This document shows positions 18,769-28,678 of a stretch of 64,000 bases of DNA, one piece after another. This stretch comes from Bacteroidota bacterium. GTDB lineage: Bacteria > Bacteroidota > Bacteroidia > Chitinophagales > Chitinophagaceae. The DNA is taken from assembly GCA_026391455.1 (NCBI GenBank), contig JAPLEH010000010.1, forward strand, positions 62,001 through 126,000, given 5' to 3'. A program made the translations under genes and the position numbers. Below the pieces are notes generated by a model. The model was given only the letters and a program-made list of their open reading frames with translations. It was not told where the DNA came from and did not search any database. Within the stretch, counting starts at the first letter, position 1. Each line of letters begins with the position of its first letter.

Positions 18769-19704
18769 ATGAAAAGGATTCTGCTTGCTGTTGCCATCTT
18801 ACTTGTACTGTTTCTTGCTGTTGTTTATCTGTTCATTCCCAATCGGGTGAAATTCTCCCAACAGACGACCATTCACATGAACAGCAAGGGGCTGCTTCGT
18901 AACCTGGGCAATAAACAGGAATGGGCGAAATGGTGGCCGGAAAAAAATCAACCAGCCGGAGGGCCTTACACGCTTAATGGGCACAGCTATGAACCGCTCG
19001 ATGCTAAAATACTTTCCGTTCCCTTCCGGATAGGGGTTGACGGTGGCCATGTTATTGCAGATATTGGTGTGGTTGCAGACGGACTGGAAAATACCACTGT
19101 TTTTATAGAGGGTAGTTTGCCCACTTCCTACAATCCATTTAAAAGAATTCAACGGTATTTCACAGCCCGGGGTATACGAAAGGATGCCGGTACTTTACTG
19201 ATGCAACTCAATGACCACTACGCTACGGTTTTATCGGTATACGGGTATGATATCCGCAGTGAACGGGTGGTGGACTCTACCCTGCTTACCAATATGAAAG
19301 AAGTAACCGGTTATCCTGGCAACGGGGTGGTGTATGGCATGGTTGATGAACTGAAAGCGTATATCAAAGCGCAGGGTGCCGAGGAAACGGGCTTTCCCAT
19401 GCTCAATATTTTTACAAAAGACAGTTTACAGTATCTCGTAAAAGTGGCCATTCCGGTAAATAAAAAGCTGCCTGATTCGGGTACTATGAGTTATCGCTGG
19501 ATGCTGGGTGGCGGCAATATCCTGATCACGGAAGTGAAAGGCGGGCCTGCAGCACTGCGCAAAGCCTACTTGCAGATTGAGCAATTCATCAGTGATTTTC
19601 AACGGGTGGCTCCGGCTATTCCTTTTGAATCATTGGTGACCGACAGAAGACAGCAACCTGACAGCAGTCAATGGATAACGCGCATATACTACCCCGTTAT
19701 GTGA
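18769..19704 (+). CDS. Membrane-anchored protein with SRPBCC-like and GyrI-like domains
   Basis: A 311-residue protein with one N-terminal membrane helix (residues about 3-25). The middle part (about 30-150) has the look of an SRPBCC/polyketide-cyclase fold (NKQEWAKWWP near its start). The C-terminal half (about 155-310) resembles a GyrI-like small-molecule-binding domain of the AraC effector type, with the closing pattern of predicted helix, AIPFESLVTDRR and ITRIYYPV. No DNA-binding domain is present. It is divergent from the disaccharide transporter and has its own promoter. The ligand and role are unknown. Its last codons (GTT ATG TGA) run into the AT-rich repeat that follows. Confidence 0.7.
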   Translation: MKRILLAVAILLVLFLAVVYLFIPNRVKFSQQTTIHMNSKGLLRNLGNKQEWAKWWPEKNQPAGGPYTLNGHSYEPLDAKILSVPFRIGVDGGHVIADIGVVADGLENTTVFIEGSLPTSYNPFKRIQRYFTARGIRKDAGTLLMQLNDHYATVLSVYGYDIRSERVVDSTLLTNMKEVTGYPGNGVVYGMVDELKAYIKAQGAEETGFPMLNIFTKDSLQYLVKVAIPVNKKLPDSGTMSYRWMLGGGNILITEVKGGPAALRKAYLQIEQFISDFQRVAPAIPFESLVTDRRQQPDSSQWITRIYYPVM

Positions 19705-19737
19705 TAATGAGATAATGTGATGATGTGGAAATTTGAA
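19700..19737 (+). repeat. AT-rich low-complexity repeat, left copy, at a stop codon
   Basis: ATGTGATAATGAGATAATGTGATGATGTGG begins at the stop codon of the preceding gene. The same kind of sequence in inverted orientation occurs at 23593-23672 on the other side of the intact CRTAC1-type gene (GGGATAATGAGATAATT on the minus strand). Confidence 0.55.
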
Positions 19738-19777
19738 AATGAATCCAGTGGTATTTTCTGTGTTCATCTTCTTTATC

Positions 19778-19830
19778 TCCCGCTTTGGCGGGACAGGTTG
19801 TGGCAAAATGAGCCAGCTACTTTGTAGCTG
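19778..19830. other. Two small hairpins between converging genes
   Basis: TCCCGC-TTTG-GCGGGA (19778-19793) and CAGCTAC-TTT-GTAGCTG (19814-19830) are perfect inverted repeats. The second overlaps the stop codon of the minus-strand CRTAC1-type gene. Neither has a strong T-run. They may act as weak bidirectional terminators or belong to the intergenic repeat family. Confidence 0.4.
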
Positions 19831-22800
19831 AGAATTGAATGATTCGCAATGAATCATTATTACAGGCCAATACCAACGCCTCTTTCTCCCCTATTTTGAT
19901 CTTACGAATATGCCGTACCTGCCCTTTAATGGAAAGACCATTCATGGGTTCACAAATAAACTGACCCTTGCCTTTATTCACGAGTATGGTACCAAAGTCT
20001 GCATCATAGCGCCCCATTTCAATATTGTTGCCATAGTAATTGCCCATTATCAAGAGGTCAGGAAGTTCATCATTATTGGCATTGATGATCAAGGCATCCC
20101 GGTACGAACTGAGCTGTGCTTCAAAGGGCAATTCCTTTGCTTCGAATGATCCTTTACCATTATTGATCAATATGGCATTGGGGAAATAATCAGCGGTGAG
20201 CAAATCCGCAGCTTTTAATTTATCGGCACCAAAAAGATCTTTCAGACTCGCTTTGGCAAAATCTTCGGCGTAGAGGTATTTCTTTTTTAAGAATGGCATT
20301 TGCTTTTCCAGTTCGGCCTTATTGGCAAAGGGGATTTCTTTACCCCCCAGGTAGTAAGTAAGTACCTGGTCTTTCTTTCCATTATTATCATAATCGTTGT
20401 AGTAAAGCCGGATGGGTTCTTTGACGGTGGGTTTAAGCCGGCTGTTGCGCCCGGTATTGCCGGCTACGAGGTCCAGGTCGCCATCGTTGTCGATATCTAC
20501 CGGCAGCAAAAAATTCCACCAGCCCTTTTTATCGGTGAGCAATTTTTTTACCAGTTTATCTTTCTCTTTGATGAATGCAGTCGGGCTTCCCCACTCCATA
20601 CATACCAACAGGTCGTTGTCGCCATCTTTATCGATATCTGTCCATAAGGAATGGGTGATAAACCCTGCGTACGACAGGTCGGGGCAAATGGTGGACGTTA
20701 CATCTATGAATTTTCCGGTACCATCATTTTGCAGCAAATAGGATCTTGGTATTTTTCCATATTCCCAGGGTACATCCCGGGCCCCTATGAAGAGGTCAGG
20801 ATATCCATCGTTATTGAAATCATTCGCCGTAATGCACGAGGCCGTGAGGTACAAATTGTCGAATGCGTTTTCCTTTTTGGTGAAATGGCCACTTCCGTCA
20901 TTGAGGTATATACGGGGTGTATTATGAATTTCAGGACCAAAAAATTCATTACCGCCGCTGGCCACCACCAGATCAGGGTAGGTATCCTTATTCACATCTG
21001 CCCAAATAGCATCTGTATTTTCGTAGGTGCTGTCTGCTTCCAGTGCCGGTTGTGACATGCGGGTGAAACGACCACCGGCCTGCTGTACATACACTGCCTG
21101 TTTTGAATTACGTGCTCCGCCAATATATATATCCTCGAGTCCGTCGTGATTGATATCTGCTACGACCAGACAGGGTGATTCGGTGGAGAGCATATGTGGT
21201 ATGAGAGGTTCCCTGTCAAATTCAACAAACCTGTTTTCGCGGTGCAGGTATTCGATGCCGGTCTGCCGGGTAATATCCGTTACCTGATTGGTATTGTTCT
21301 TATAGAATGTACGCAGGGCCTCATAGTTGAATAGAGGCAGGCCTTTTTTATATGTAAAGCGCATAACCTCTTTGGCAGTATCGGGTTGTATTCTTTCGCA
21401 GGTATTATCGGGCCAGATAAGAAACACTGAATCAGCACGGGTATTTTTCAAACCGAGCAGCAATGGTATTTCCATGCTGGAAAGAAACCCTCTGGCGGGT
21501 GTTTTCTCCCAGGTCTTTATTTCGTTGCCGGCATAGAGCACCACCTTTGCACCTACTGAATTCCGGTTGGATGTATCTCCTTTCAGATGGAGACTGACGG
21601 AATGGGCTGTGGTACCTGTAGCGGTTTTATTCTCATACAGCAATGCTTCATCGTCAATGTTATTCACGATTATGTCCAGGTCACCGTCATTATCAAAATC
21701 CGCATAGGCGGCACCGTTAGAAAAGGTAAGCGGGCTTCCTGCTACTGCGTCTGCTTCGTCGGAAAAAGAAAGATCGCCGGTATTGCGGTAAAATTTATTC
21801 GGCAGTTTTATTTCCGGAAACTTATTGATCAATGCCATATTTTTCCCTTCCATGGTATTGGTATTGATGCGCTCCTGTATTTCCGAATTGGAAATAAAGT
21901 TGATATAATCAATATCATTCATTCTTTTGGGAATGCCATTGGAAATGAACAGGTCTTTCAGTCCATCATTATCAAAATCCATCCAAAGGGGTGCCCAGCT
22001 CCAGTCGGTGGCGGCCACGCCGCTGTACAAGCCCGTTTCACTGAAGAGTCCGTTGCGACGATTGTATTGCAGATTGTTGCGGGTGTATTGGTGACTGTAA
22101 CCCACACTTACCTTATAATTAAAAATATCATATGCATCTTCCCCGAGTGAGCGTTTCAAAATATACGGATCTGCCGGCAGCATATCCATCGATATGATCT
22201 CCGGCCAGGCATCGTTATTTATATCCGCCACATCCACTCCCATAGAAAACTGGCTCGTATGCATCAGTTCCTGCTCACCCATTTCTTTAAAGGTGCCATT
22301 GCGCTGGTTGATATAGAGGTAATCGTCTTCGTGAAAGTCATTGCCGATATAGATATCCGGATAACCATCAAGGTTGATGTCGGCGATGGCAATACCCAGA
22401 CCGTACCCGATGGCTGAACTGTTGATACCACATTCTTTGGTTACATCGGTAAATCCTCCCCGTTTTTTCCCATCAGTCAAACTTGAAGGCGGGCCATCAT
22501 TTCGATACAGCCTGTCGCCCGATAAAGGATGATAAGTGCCAACGAATTCTTTGCGTGGCTTGAATGTACCATTCTGGTGTACGGAATGATTCAGCAGAAA
22601 CATATCCAGGTCGCCATCCATATCATAATCAAAAAAAGCAGATTGTGTACTGAAGCCGGAGAAGCGTAGTCCGTACAGATCAGCTTCATCGGCAAATACC
22701 GGTATACCTTCTTTATTGATGCCTTTATTGATCAGTAATAAATTTTTTCCATGCAGTGTTTCGAATTCGCCAACGCGGCATACATATACATCGAGCAGGC

Positions 22801-23206
22801 CATCATTATTGATATCCACTACGGAAATACCGGTGGTCCATCCGCCGTCATCCGGTAAGCCAGCCTGGCTGGTGATATCCGTGAAATGCAGTTCGCCTTT
22901 ATTCAGATAGAGTTTATTCCTCCCCTGGTTGGATCCGAAGAACAGATCGATGAGTCCGTCATTATTAAAATCGCCGGCGCCCACACCACTTCCATTATAG
23001 AAATAGATATACTTAAAGAGGTTGAACTCGTTGTTATAAGTGAGTTTGTTCACAAAATCGAGGCCGGTTCGTTTGCTGCCGAGTGTTTCAAATAGAACGG
23101 GGCCTTTCTTTTTTTCCCCGTTGCGACAGGAAACAAAGCATAGCAACAGGCCCGACAGGATGATCAGGCTTGCCCGGTATTTTGGATATATGTTAATTTT
23201 CGACAT
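19817..23206 (-). CDS. CRTAC1-type VCBS/FG-GAP repeat lipoprotein with ASPIC/UnbV domain
   Basis: I place the start at ATG 23206 (MSKINIYPKYRAS), not 23308. This gives 1,129 residues with a signal peptide and lipobox LCFVSC (Cys about 27). The ORF-track extension only translates the upstream tandem repeat. The protein contains a long series of FG-GAP/VCBS calcium-binding repeats of the form GDFNNDGLIDLFFG and DINNDGLLDVYVC. An ASPIC/UnbV-type domain (about residues 560-640; NSVGAKVVLYAG ... RGFLSSMEIPLLLGL) lies in the middle, followed by more repeats. These are large surface-exposed beta-propeller lipoproteins, often near SusC/SusD pairs; the ligand is unknown. The paralogue downstream is broken. 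Confidence 0.88.
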   Translation of the reverse strand: MSKINIYPKYRASLIILSGLLLCFVSCRNGEKKKGPVLFETLGSKRTGLDFVNKLTYNNEFNLFKYIYFYNGSGVGAGDFNNDGLIDLFFGSNQGRNKLYLNKGELHFTDITSQAGLPDDGGWTTGISVVDINNDGLLDVYVCRVGEFETLHGKNLLLINKGINKEGIPVFADEADLYGLRFSGFSTQSAFFDYDMDGDLDMFLLNHSVHQNGTFKPRKEFVGTYHPLSGDRLYRNDGPPSSLTDGKKRGGFTDVTKECGINSSAIGYGLGIAIADINLDGYPDIYIGNDFHEDDYLYINQRNGTFKEMGEQELMHTSQFSMGVDVADINNDAWPEIISMDMLPADPYILKRSLGEDAYDIFNYKVSVGYSHQYTRNNLQYNRRNGLFSETGLYSGVAATDWSWAPLWMDFDNDGLKDLFISNGIPKRMNDIDYINFISNSEIQERINTNTMEGKNMALINKFPEIKLPNKFYRNTGDLSFSDEADAVAGSPLTFSNGAAYADFDNDGDLDIIVNNIDDEALLYENKTATGTTAHSVSLHLKGDTSNRNSVGAKVVLYAGNEIKTWEKTPARGFLSSMEIPLLLGLKNTRADSVFLIWPDNTCERIQPDTAKEVMRFTYKKGLPLFNYEALRTFYKNNTNQVTDITRQTGIEYLHRENRFVEFDREPLIPHMLSTESPCLVVADINHDGLEDIYIGGARNSKQAVYVQQAGGRFTRMSQPALEADSTYENTDAIWADVNKDTYPDLVVASGGNEFFGPEIHNTPRIYLNDGSGHFTKKENAFDNLYLTASCITANDFNNDGYPDLFIGARDVPWEYGKIPRSYLLQNDGTGKFIDVTSTICPDLSYAGFITHSLWTDIDKDGDNDLLVCMEWGSPTAFIKEKDKLVKKLLTDKKGWWNFLLPVDIDNDGDLDLVAGNTGRNSRLKPTVKEPIRLYYNDYDNNGKKDQVLTYYLGGKEIPFANKAELEKQMPFLKKKYLYAEDFAKASLKDLFGADKLKAADLLTADYFPNAILINNGKGSFEAKELPFEAQLSSYRDALIINANNDELPDLLIMGNYYGNNIEMGRYDADFGTILVNKGKGQFICEPMNGLSIKGQVRHIRKIKIGEKEALVLACNNDSLRIIQFSATK

Positions 23207-23226
23207 TACTAATTTTCTAATTACAA

Positions 23227-23576
23227 GGAACAGCCAGCTCCCACATTTATCTGCCGTCAGGCATGAAAGACCACAAAGGGCACAAAGAAACAGCCAATCA
23301 TCTCCCACATTTATCTGCCGTCAGGCATGAAAGAAAACAAAGCACACTAAGGAACAGCCATTCATTTCCCACCAAGAACACAAAGGGCACAAAAGAACAG
23401 CCAATACATTTCCCACCAAGAACACAAAGCACACAAAGGAACAGCCAATACATTTCCCACCAAGAACACAAAGTACACAAAGGAACAGCCATTCATCTCC
23501 CACTAAGATCACAAAGTACACAAAGGAACAGCCTTTCATCTCCCACCAAGATCACAAAGCATACTAAGGAACAACC
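23227..23576. repeat. Tandem array of a 43/44-bp unit, eight copies
   Basis: Units begin with GGAACAGCC (or a one-base variant) at 23227, 23287, 23351, 23394, 23438, 23482, 23525 and 23568. The last six are spaced 43 or 44 bp. The first two are longer (60 and 64 bp) because both contain TTATCTGCCGTCAGGCATGAAAGA. Each unit carries a CACAAAG-type motif (for example CCAAGAACACAAAG followed by NACACAAA). There are no unique spacers, so it is not a CRISPR array. Copies differ at a few positions, so the array is not brand-new. Confidence 0.9.
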
Positions 23577-23592
23577 AGCTCCAACTGTATTT

Positions 23593-23672
23593 CATTCCCA
23601 CATTCTCACATCTTCACATTCTCTCATTATCACATTATCAAATTAGCACATTAGCTAATTATCTCATTATCC
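23593..23672. repeat. AT-rich low-complexity repeat, right copy
   Basis: TTCCCACATTCTCACATCTTCACATTCTCTCATTATCACATTATC... is made of short variations on CACATTATC / CTCATTATC. It runs into the 3' end of the pseudogene and encodes its last residues (ATA ATG AGA TAA). It is the inverted counterpart of the repeat at 19700-19737. Confidence 0.6.
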
Positions 23673-26600
23673 CAAATAACAACGGCCGCTCATTATTCAT
23701 CGTTATCACTATATACTTCTTCCCGATCTCCCGGATATCTTTCACCTCTCCTCTCATCAATACACCCGTTTCCGCAGGCCCCTCTACCTTCCAGCCTCCC
23801 TTGCCATTGTTCAATAACACCTGACCATAACTCCCATCCAGTCTACCAAACTGCGGCGGAAAATTATACAGATTTCCGCCCAGCAACATATCCGTCTTTC
23901 CATCTTTATTGATATCCGTCAGGCATACCGCATTCAAACTCGATAATTGAACTTCCTGCGGCAGGGCTTCCACCCGGAAGTGTCCCTTACCATCATTGTA
24001 CGCCACCACCGACGGGCAGTAATTGAATAGCTTCTGTTTCGACTGGCGAATCAGTTCCTTGCTGAATAATTCCTGTACACTCTTCTTCGCATACTCACTG
24101 TGTTTCAGGTTTCCTTTCTTCAACGCAGGAAACTGCTCCGTGATCTCCCGCTTTAAAAACACCGGCATATCCCGCCCTTCCACCGTTCGCGTCAGAAACT
24201 GGTCCATCGTGCGCCGTTCACATCACCCGTATGCAGTGTTTGCCACCAGCCGTACAGTCCTTCCAGGTTCGTTTTCGTTTGCTCTTCCAGTTTGTTCAAC
24301 GTCTTGTTATAGCTGTAGATCCGTGTCGTCATCCATTCTCCCGTGATCACCAGTTCTTTCTTGCCATCTCCGTTCAGGTCGGCCCATGCTGCTCCGGTGA
24401 TCATCCCTGACTGGCCCAGTTCCGCGTTCAGTTCTCCTGTTACATCGGTGAAATGACCCTGACCATCGTTATTGAATACATAGCTGCGGGGCGTTACTCC
24501 ATAATTGAAGGGTACGCTACGACCCCCGATGAACAGGTCTTCGTCTCCATCTCCGTCGTAATCATAATTCACCGCCACTGATATGTTCATATCATTATTC
24601 GGAAACGATTTATAATCGATCGTGAAGTTGCCTTTACCGTCATTGAGGTACAACCGGTGCTGCGCTTCCCGTACTCCCTTTTCCATATCATTGCCGCCGG
24701 GGCCGATGTACAGGTCAAGGTCTTTGTCTTTGTCCGCATCAAACAACAAGACCGCCACATCTTCCAAGTCGGCAAACATTTTGAATATATCCTGTTCTTT
24801 TTTTACAAAACCAGTGGCCGTCTGAAGGTACAACTGACCCGCCTGCCCTTTGGCTCCCCCGATATACATATCTTCCAGTCCGTCGCCGTTCACGTCACCC
24901 TGTGCTATATGCGGGCCTTCTCTGGACAGCATCTCCGGAAGGTTGCGCTCATAGTAAAAATCGATATAGTCGTTCTCTGCGTGCTTGTCCAGGCTTACCG
25001 GCAAGGCCGTGAGCAATGTGCTTGTCTGCAAGGATGCGGGTGGTATGGGTTTGGATACAGCGCCTGCTTCCGGTTGCTGCAGTTCGTGTACTTTATTCAA
25101 TGCAGGATGATCATACCGGCTCACGCTGCCATCCGGCCAGGTGATCGTCATTGAATCCACCGAGCTCAGCTTGCCAAGACCTATCACCTGTTTATAATCC
25201 ATACTGCTCTGGAAGCCGCGGCTCGGTACCAGCTCCCGGTAGTAGATCGTATCGCTTTTGAATAATTTGATCTTGCTGCCGATCGCATACGTATTACCGC
25301 CGCGACCCTTCAGCTTTATTCCAATATAACTGTTACCGTTCTGCTCCCGGCTGTTGTTCTTATACACAAAGCTCGGCTGGTTCTCATTGTTCACTATCAA
25401 ATCCAAATCGCCGTCGTTGTCTAAATCGCCGTAGGCGGCGCCATTGGAAAAAGAGGGTTCCATAAAGCCCCAATCCTCACCTGCATCGGTGAAAGTGAGG
25501 TTGCCGTTATTTCGAAATGCTTTATTGGGCATGGGAAAAATAGGAATATGTTTTAATACAGAGTCGACGCTTTGCTTTTGTCCGTATATGACCATATTCT
25601 TTACAATATCATCGGCAAAGAATTCCATAAAGTCGAGGTTGGTCACATCGTGGTTGATACCGTTGCAGGCGTAGATATCGTTGTATCCATCGTTATCGGC
25701 ATCGAAGAAAAGGGCGCCCCAGCTCCAGTCGGTAGCGGATACACCGCTGTAGTTGGCAGTTTCAATAAATTGTCCGTTGCGGTTGTTGATCATCAGGCAA
25801 TTCTTCATGAACTGACGGTAGAGTCCGTTCTTGATACGAACATTGTAGAGATCGATATTATCAAATGCGCCCAGGGTTTTCAGGCGGTAATCATCGCCGG
25901 GAAGCATATCGGTGGTAAATACATCGGAGTAGCCGTCGTTGTTTACATCGGCCAGATCGGCTCCCATCGAAGAGAAGCTGTTTTGCTCCATGCATTCTTC
26001 GAGCTGATCTTTGAAGGTCCCGTTCTTTTGATTGATGTAGAGATAATCCCGTTCGTAGGAGTCGTTGGCAACATATATGTCCGGCCAGCCATCATTGTTC
26101 AGATCGCCTACCGATACACCCAGTCCAAAACTGATCAGCGTGCCGTGGATGCCGGCTTGCCGGGATACTTCGGTGAATTTATTATTGTCGTTTCGGTACA
26201 GGTGATCGCCGCCACCTTTCAGGAAATCGGCCACCGGCCATTGGTCTTCAGGCAGGTCTCTTTTGTTTTCATACCCGAGGTTATTGATGGGCATGGGGCT
26301 GTTATTGATGATAAAGCAATCAAGATCACCATCGAGATCATAATCGAAAAAAGAAGCCTGTGTAGGATAGGCTTTAAAATCGAGCCCATATGCAGCGGCA
26401 GATTCGGTGAACGTATTATTCTTGTTGTTGATATATAGTTTATTCCGGCGATGGCCAGATTTCATATGGCCGGAATTGCAGATATAAATATCGAGCCAGC
26501 CGTCGCTATTGATATCAGCCATTACCACACCGGCGCTCCACATACTATCTTGACGCATACCGGAGCGGGGAGTGATGTCTTCGAAGGCAAAGTTGCCTTT

Positions 26601-26876
26601 GTTGAGGTAGAGTTTATTCTCGCCCTGGTTGCTGGTGAGCAGTACATCGCTTAGTCCGTCGTTGTTGATATCGCCGATGGCCACGCCGCCACCGTTGTAA
26701 TAATTGCGGTAGAAGAAGCTATTTTCTTCGGGCCCATCTACTACATTATTGGCAAAGTTGATGCCAGTATTTTTTTCCAGTGTAAATAAAGGCGGAGCTT
26801 TTTTATGGGAAGTGCAGCCAGCCATGAATAAAAGCGGCAGCAACAAGGTCCGGGTTCTTGCAATAAATTTATTCAT
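23659..26876 (-). pseudogene. Broken CRTAC1-type VCBS lipoprotein gene (internal deletion plus frameshift)
   Basis: Two ORFs (24192-26876, 894 residues, and 23659-24207, 182 residues) are parts of one gene. The first starts with a signal peptide and lipobox FMAGC, then FG-GAP/VCBS repeats and an ASPIC/UnbV block (SRGFQSSMDYKQVIGLG). It stops right after GWWQTLHTGDVNG. The second resumes in another frame at MDQFLTRTVEGRDMPVFLK. In the intact paralogue (19817-23206) the matching points, GWWNFLLPVDIDNDG and KKDQVLTYYLGG, are separated by about 35 residues that are absent here. So about 100 bp are missing and the frame is shifted. The C-terminus also runs into the AT-rich repeat. A sequencing or assembly error could mimic a frameshift but would not explain the missing block. 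Confidence 0.8.
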
Positions 26877-27000
26877 GTGGAATATATGGCGATCAATTAT
26901 ACAGGCTGTGTTCTGCAGCAGGGAAAATGTTAGCCCCCAAAATTATTGTATTTCACTGAGTGAAGGTGGTCTTTTCAGTCATTGGAGCGTTATAAAAAAG

Positions 27001-27028
27001 AAAAAAGCCATTAGAAAATGGCTTTTTT
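27001..27028 (-). terminator. Rho-independent terminator after susD (bidirectional form)
   Basis: AAAAAAGCCATT-AGAA-AATGGCTTTTTT is a perfect 12-bp stem with a 4-nt loop. On the minus strand it ends in TTTTTTCTTTTTT, 50 bp after the susD stop. The adjacent 26877-27078 gap shows nothing else. Confidence 0.85.
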
Positions 27029-27078
27029 CGAATTGCTAAATTACACTAACTGCTAATGCTCATTAAAAAACAGCGTTA

Positions 27079-28653
27079 TTAGAATCCCGGATTCTGGGTC
27101 AGGTTGGGATTAGCAGCCAACTGACCGTTGGGGATCGGGAAATACAGGTATTTAGGATCGCTGGCGGGTTTTTCCTGCCAGGGCAGAAGGAATTTACCAA
27201 AGCGGATCAGGTCTTGTTTTCTCCAGCTTTCCAGATACAGTTCACGAGCTCTTTCATCGAGCAACTGATCGAGTGTAACTGAACCAAGTGAAGAAGCACC
27301 GCGTGAAACATGTGTTCTTACTGAGTTAACCAGTTGAACTGCAGTAGTACCAAAACCACCAGCGTTGGTAGCACCAGTACCGCCTCTGAGAATAGCTTCC
27401 GCTTTCATCAACAGTACATCAGCAAGTCTGAAAACAACATAATCGTTATCAGCGTTTCCGTTTGCATCATACTGGAAGTCGATGGGGTATTTGTATGCAC
27501 GGATACCGGTTACTTCCAGGTTGGTTCCTTTCTCAATGATTTTTACATCATCGGTGAAAGAAAGGGGAGCACCAGTTCTGTCATTCAGCGAAGCATCGGT
27601 ATTCCAGTTGTATTGCTGACCTCTCAGGAAGCCCACGTTAACCCTGTTTCCGGGGTTGGCGGGAGCGCCGGGAGTAGAATAAGGATAAGCAATACCTCTT
27701 CTTTTATCTGAAGATTCAAATTTGTTGTACAGATCAGAGAGTGTGGTAAAGCCATTCCAACCGGAAATGGTCATATTGTAGTGCGTAGTGGAATAGTACC
27801 TGGAACGGATATTACCAGAAGATACACCACCGAGGTTTTCCTGTGTCCAGATATTTTCTGTACCGATCGTAGCATTATTGGGTGCAAACGCATCAAAATA
27901 TACGGGGCGGAAAGAATACAAACCAGAAGTGATTATCTGATCAGCCAGTGTGATCACCTGACTCATATCGGCTGCAGCAAATGTGGGAGCAGCGCGGTTG
28001 GCGATCATTCCTTTATTGAGGTAACATTTCATCAGCAGTACGCGGGCTGCATTTTTGTTAGCCCTTGTTTTGGGTGCATCTGGCAAATCGGGCAAAGCCG
28101 CTTGCAGTTCGCTGATGATATAATCCAGTTCTTCAACTCCTTTACGTACACGGGGAGGTTGCAGGGTGCTTTCTCCCGGATCACGGTAAGGAACCTGTCC
28201 CCAACCATCCAGCATCATGAATTCAGCGAAGGCACGCAGCATGCGGGCTTCAGCTTTTTGCTGGGGGTTAGGATTAAAACGGAGCAGGTCAGTAGCACTG
28301 TACATAACACCTCCGAGGTTTGCGAATACTTCGCGAATACGAATATGATCGCCGTCAAATTTGTGAGAGTGTAATACTCTCCAGGCGCCGTTATCATCCC
28401 AGTCGCCACCACGTGTGGGGCCGATCAGTTCATCGGTGGTCATTTCCCAAAGGGCATAGATACCTTCTTGACCCTGGAATGTACCACGAATGTTATCATA
28501 GATACCTGTGAGGAGGGCTGCAGCACTGGCAGAGCTGCCACCGCCACTTACCTGGCTTTCAGAAAGCTGACCATTCAGGTCTTCATCGAGCTTGGTACAG
28601 CCAGCTGCAACAAGCGTGATGATAGAGAGTGAAAAAATTAATTTACGTATCAT
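27079..28653 (-). CDS. susD: SusD/RagB-family outer-membrane lipoprotein
   Basis: A 524-residue surface lipoprotein with the lipobox VAAGC (Cys about 19). The SusD-like helical TPR scaffold is recognisable: DLLRFNPNPQQKAEARMLRAFAEFMMLDGWG in the first half. The C-terminal RagB/SusD block has DYVVFRLADVLLMKAEAILRGG and LDERARELYLESWRKQDLIRFGKF. It binds glycans at the mouth of its SusC partner, encoded 25 bp upstream in the same operon. The two LacI regulators, amylosucrase and disaccharide transporters nearby point to an alpha-glucoside or sucrose-type ligand, but the specificity cannot be read from the sequence. Confidence 0.95.
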   Translation of the reverse strand: MIRKLIFSLSIITLVAAGCTKLDEDLNGQLSESQVSGGGSSASAAALLTGIYDNIRGTFQGQEGIYALWEMTTDELIGPTRGGDWDDNGAWRVLHSHKFDGDHIRIREVFANLGGVMYSATDLLRFNPNPQQKAEARMLRAFAEFMMLDGWGQVPYRDPGESTLQPPRVRKGVEELDYIISELQAALPDLPDAPKTRANKNAARVLLMKCYLNKGMIANRAAPTFAAADMSQVITLADQIITSGLYSFRPVYFDAFAPNNATIGTENIWTQENLGGVSSGNIRSRYYSTTHYNMTISGWNGFTTLSDLYNKFESSDKRRGIAYPYSTPGAPANPGNRVNVGFLRGQQYNWNTDASLNDRTGAPLSFTDDVKIIEKGTNLEVTGIRAYKYPIDFQYDANGNADNDYVVFRLADVLLMKAEAILRGGTGATNAGGFGTTAVQLVNSVRTHVSRGASSLGSVTLDQLLDERARELYLESWRKQDLIRFGKFLLPWQEKPASDPKYLYFPIPNGQLAANPNLTQNPGF

Positions 28654-28678
28654 AAGTATTTATTTAAATGGTTATTAC

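Noticed and set aside
21587-22150. 187-residue + strand ORF
   Set aside because: Antisense to the intact CRTAC1-type gene, same explanation.
19817-23308. Upstream start of the CRTAC1-type gene at 23308
   Set aside because: The extra 34 residues translate the tandem repeat; ATG 23206 gives a signal peptide with a lipobox in the right place.
23227-23576. Possible CRISPR array (regular repeats)
   Set aside because: The units are continuous with period 43/44 and have no unique spacers. There is no leader and no cas gene in the window.
23263-23646. 127-residue + strand ORF, and 64- and 72-residue minus strand ORFs in the same place
   Set aside because: These are translations of the tandem repeat and the low-complexity sequence; the residues simply repeat with the DNA period.
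25572-26438. 288-residue + strand ORF
   Set aside because: It is antisense to the CRTAC1-type pseudogene. VCBS-repeat coding DNA often leaves long open antisense frames. No start context or family similarity.
27781-28374. 197-residue + strand ORF
   Set aside because: Antisense shadow of susD.
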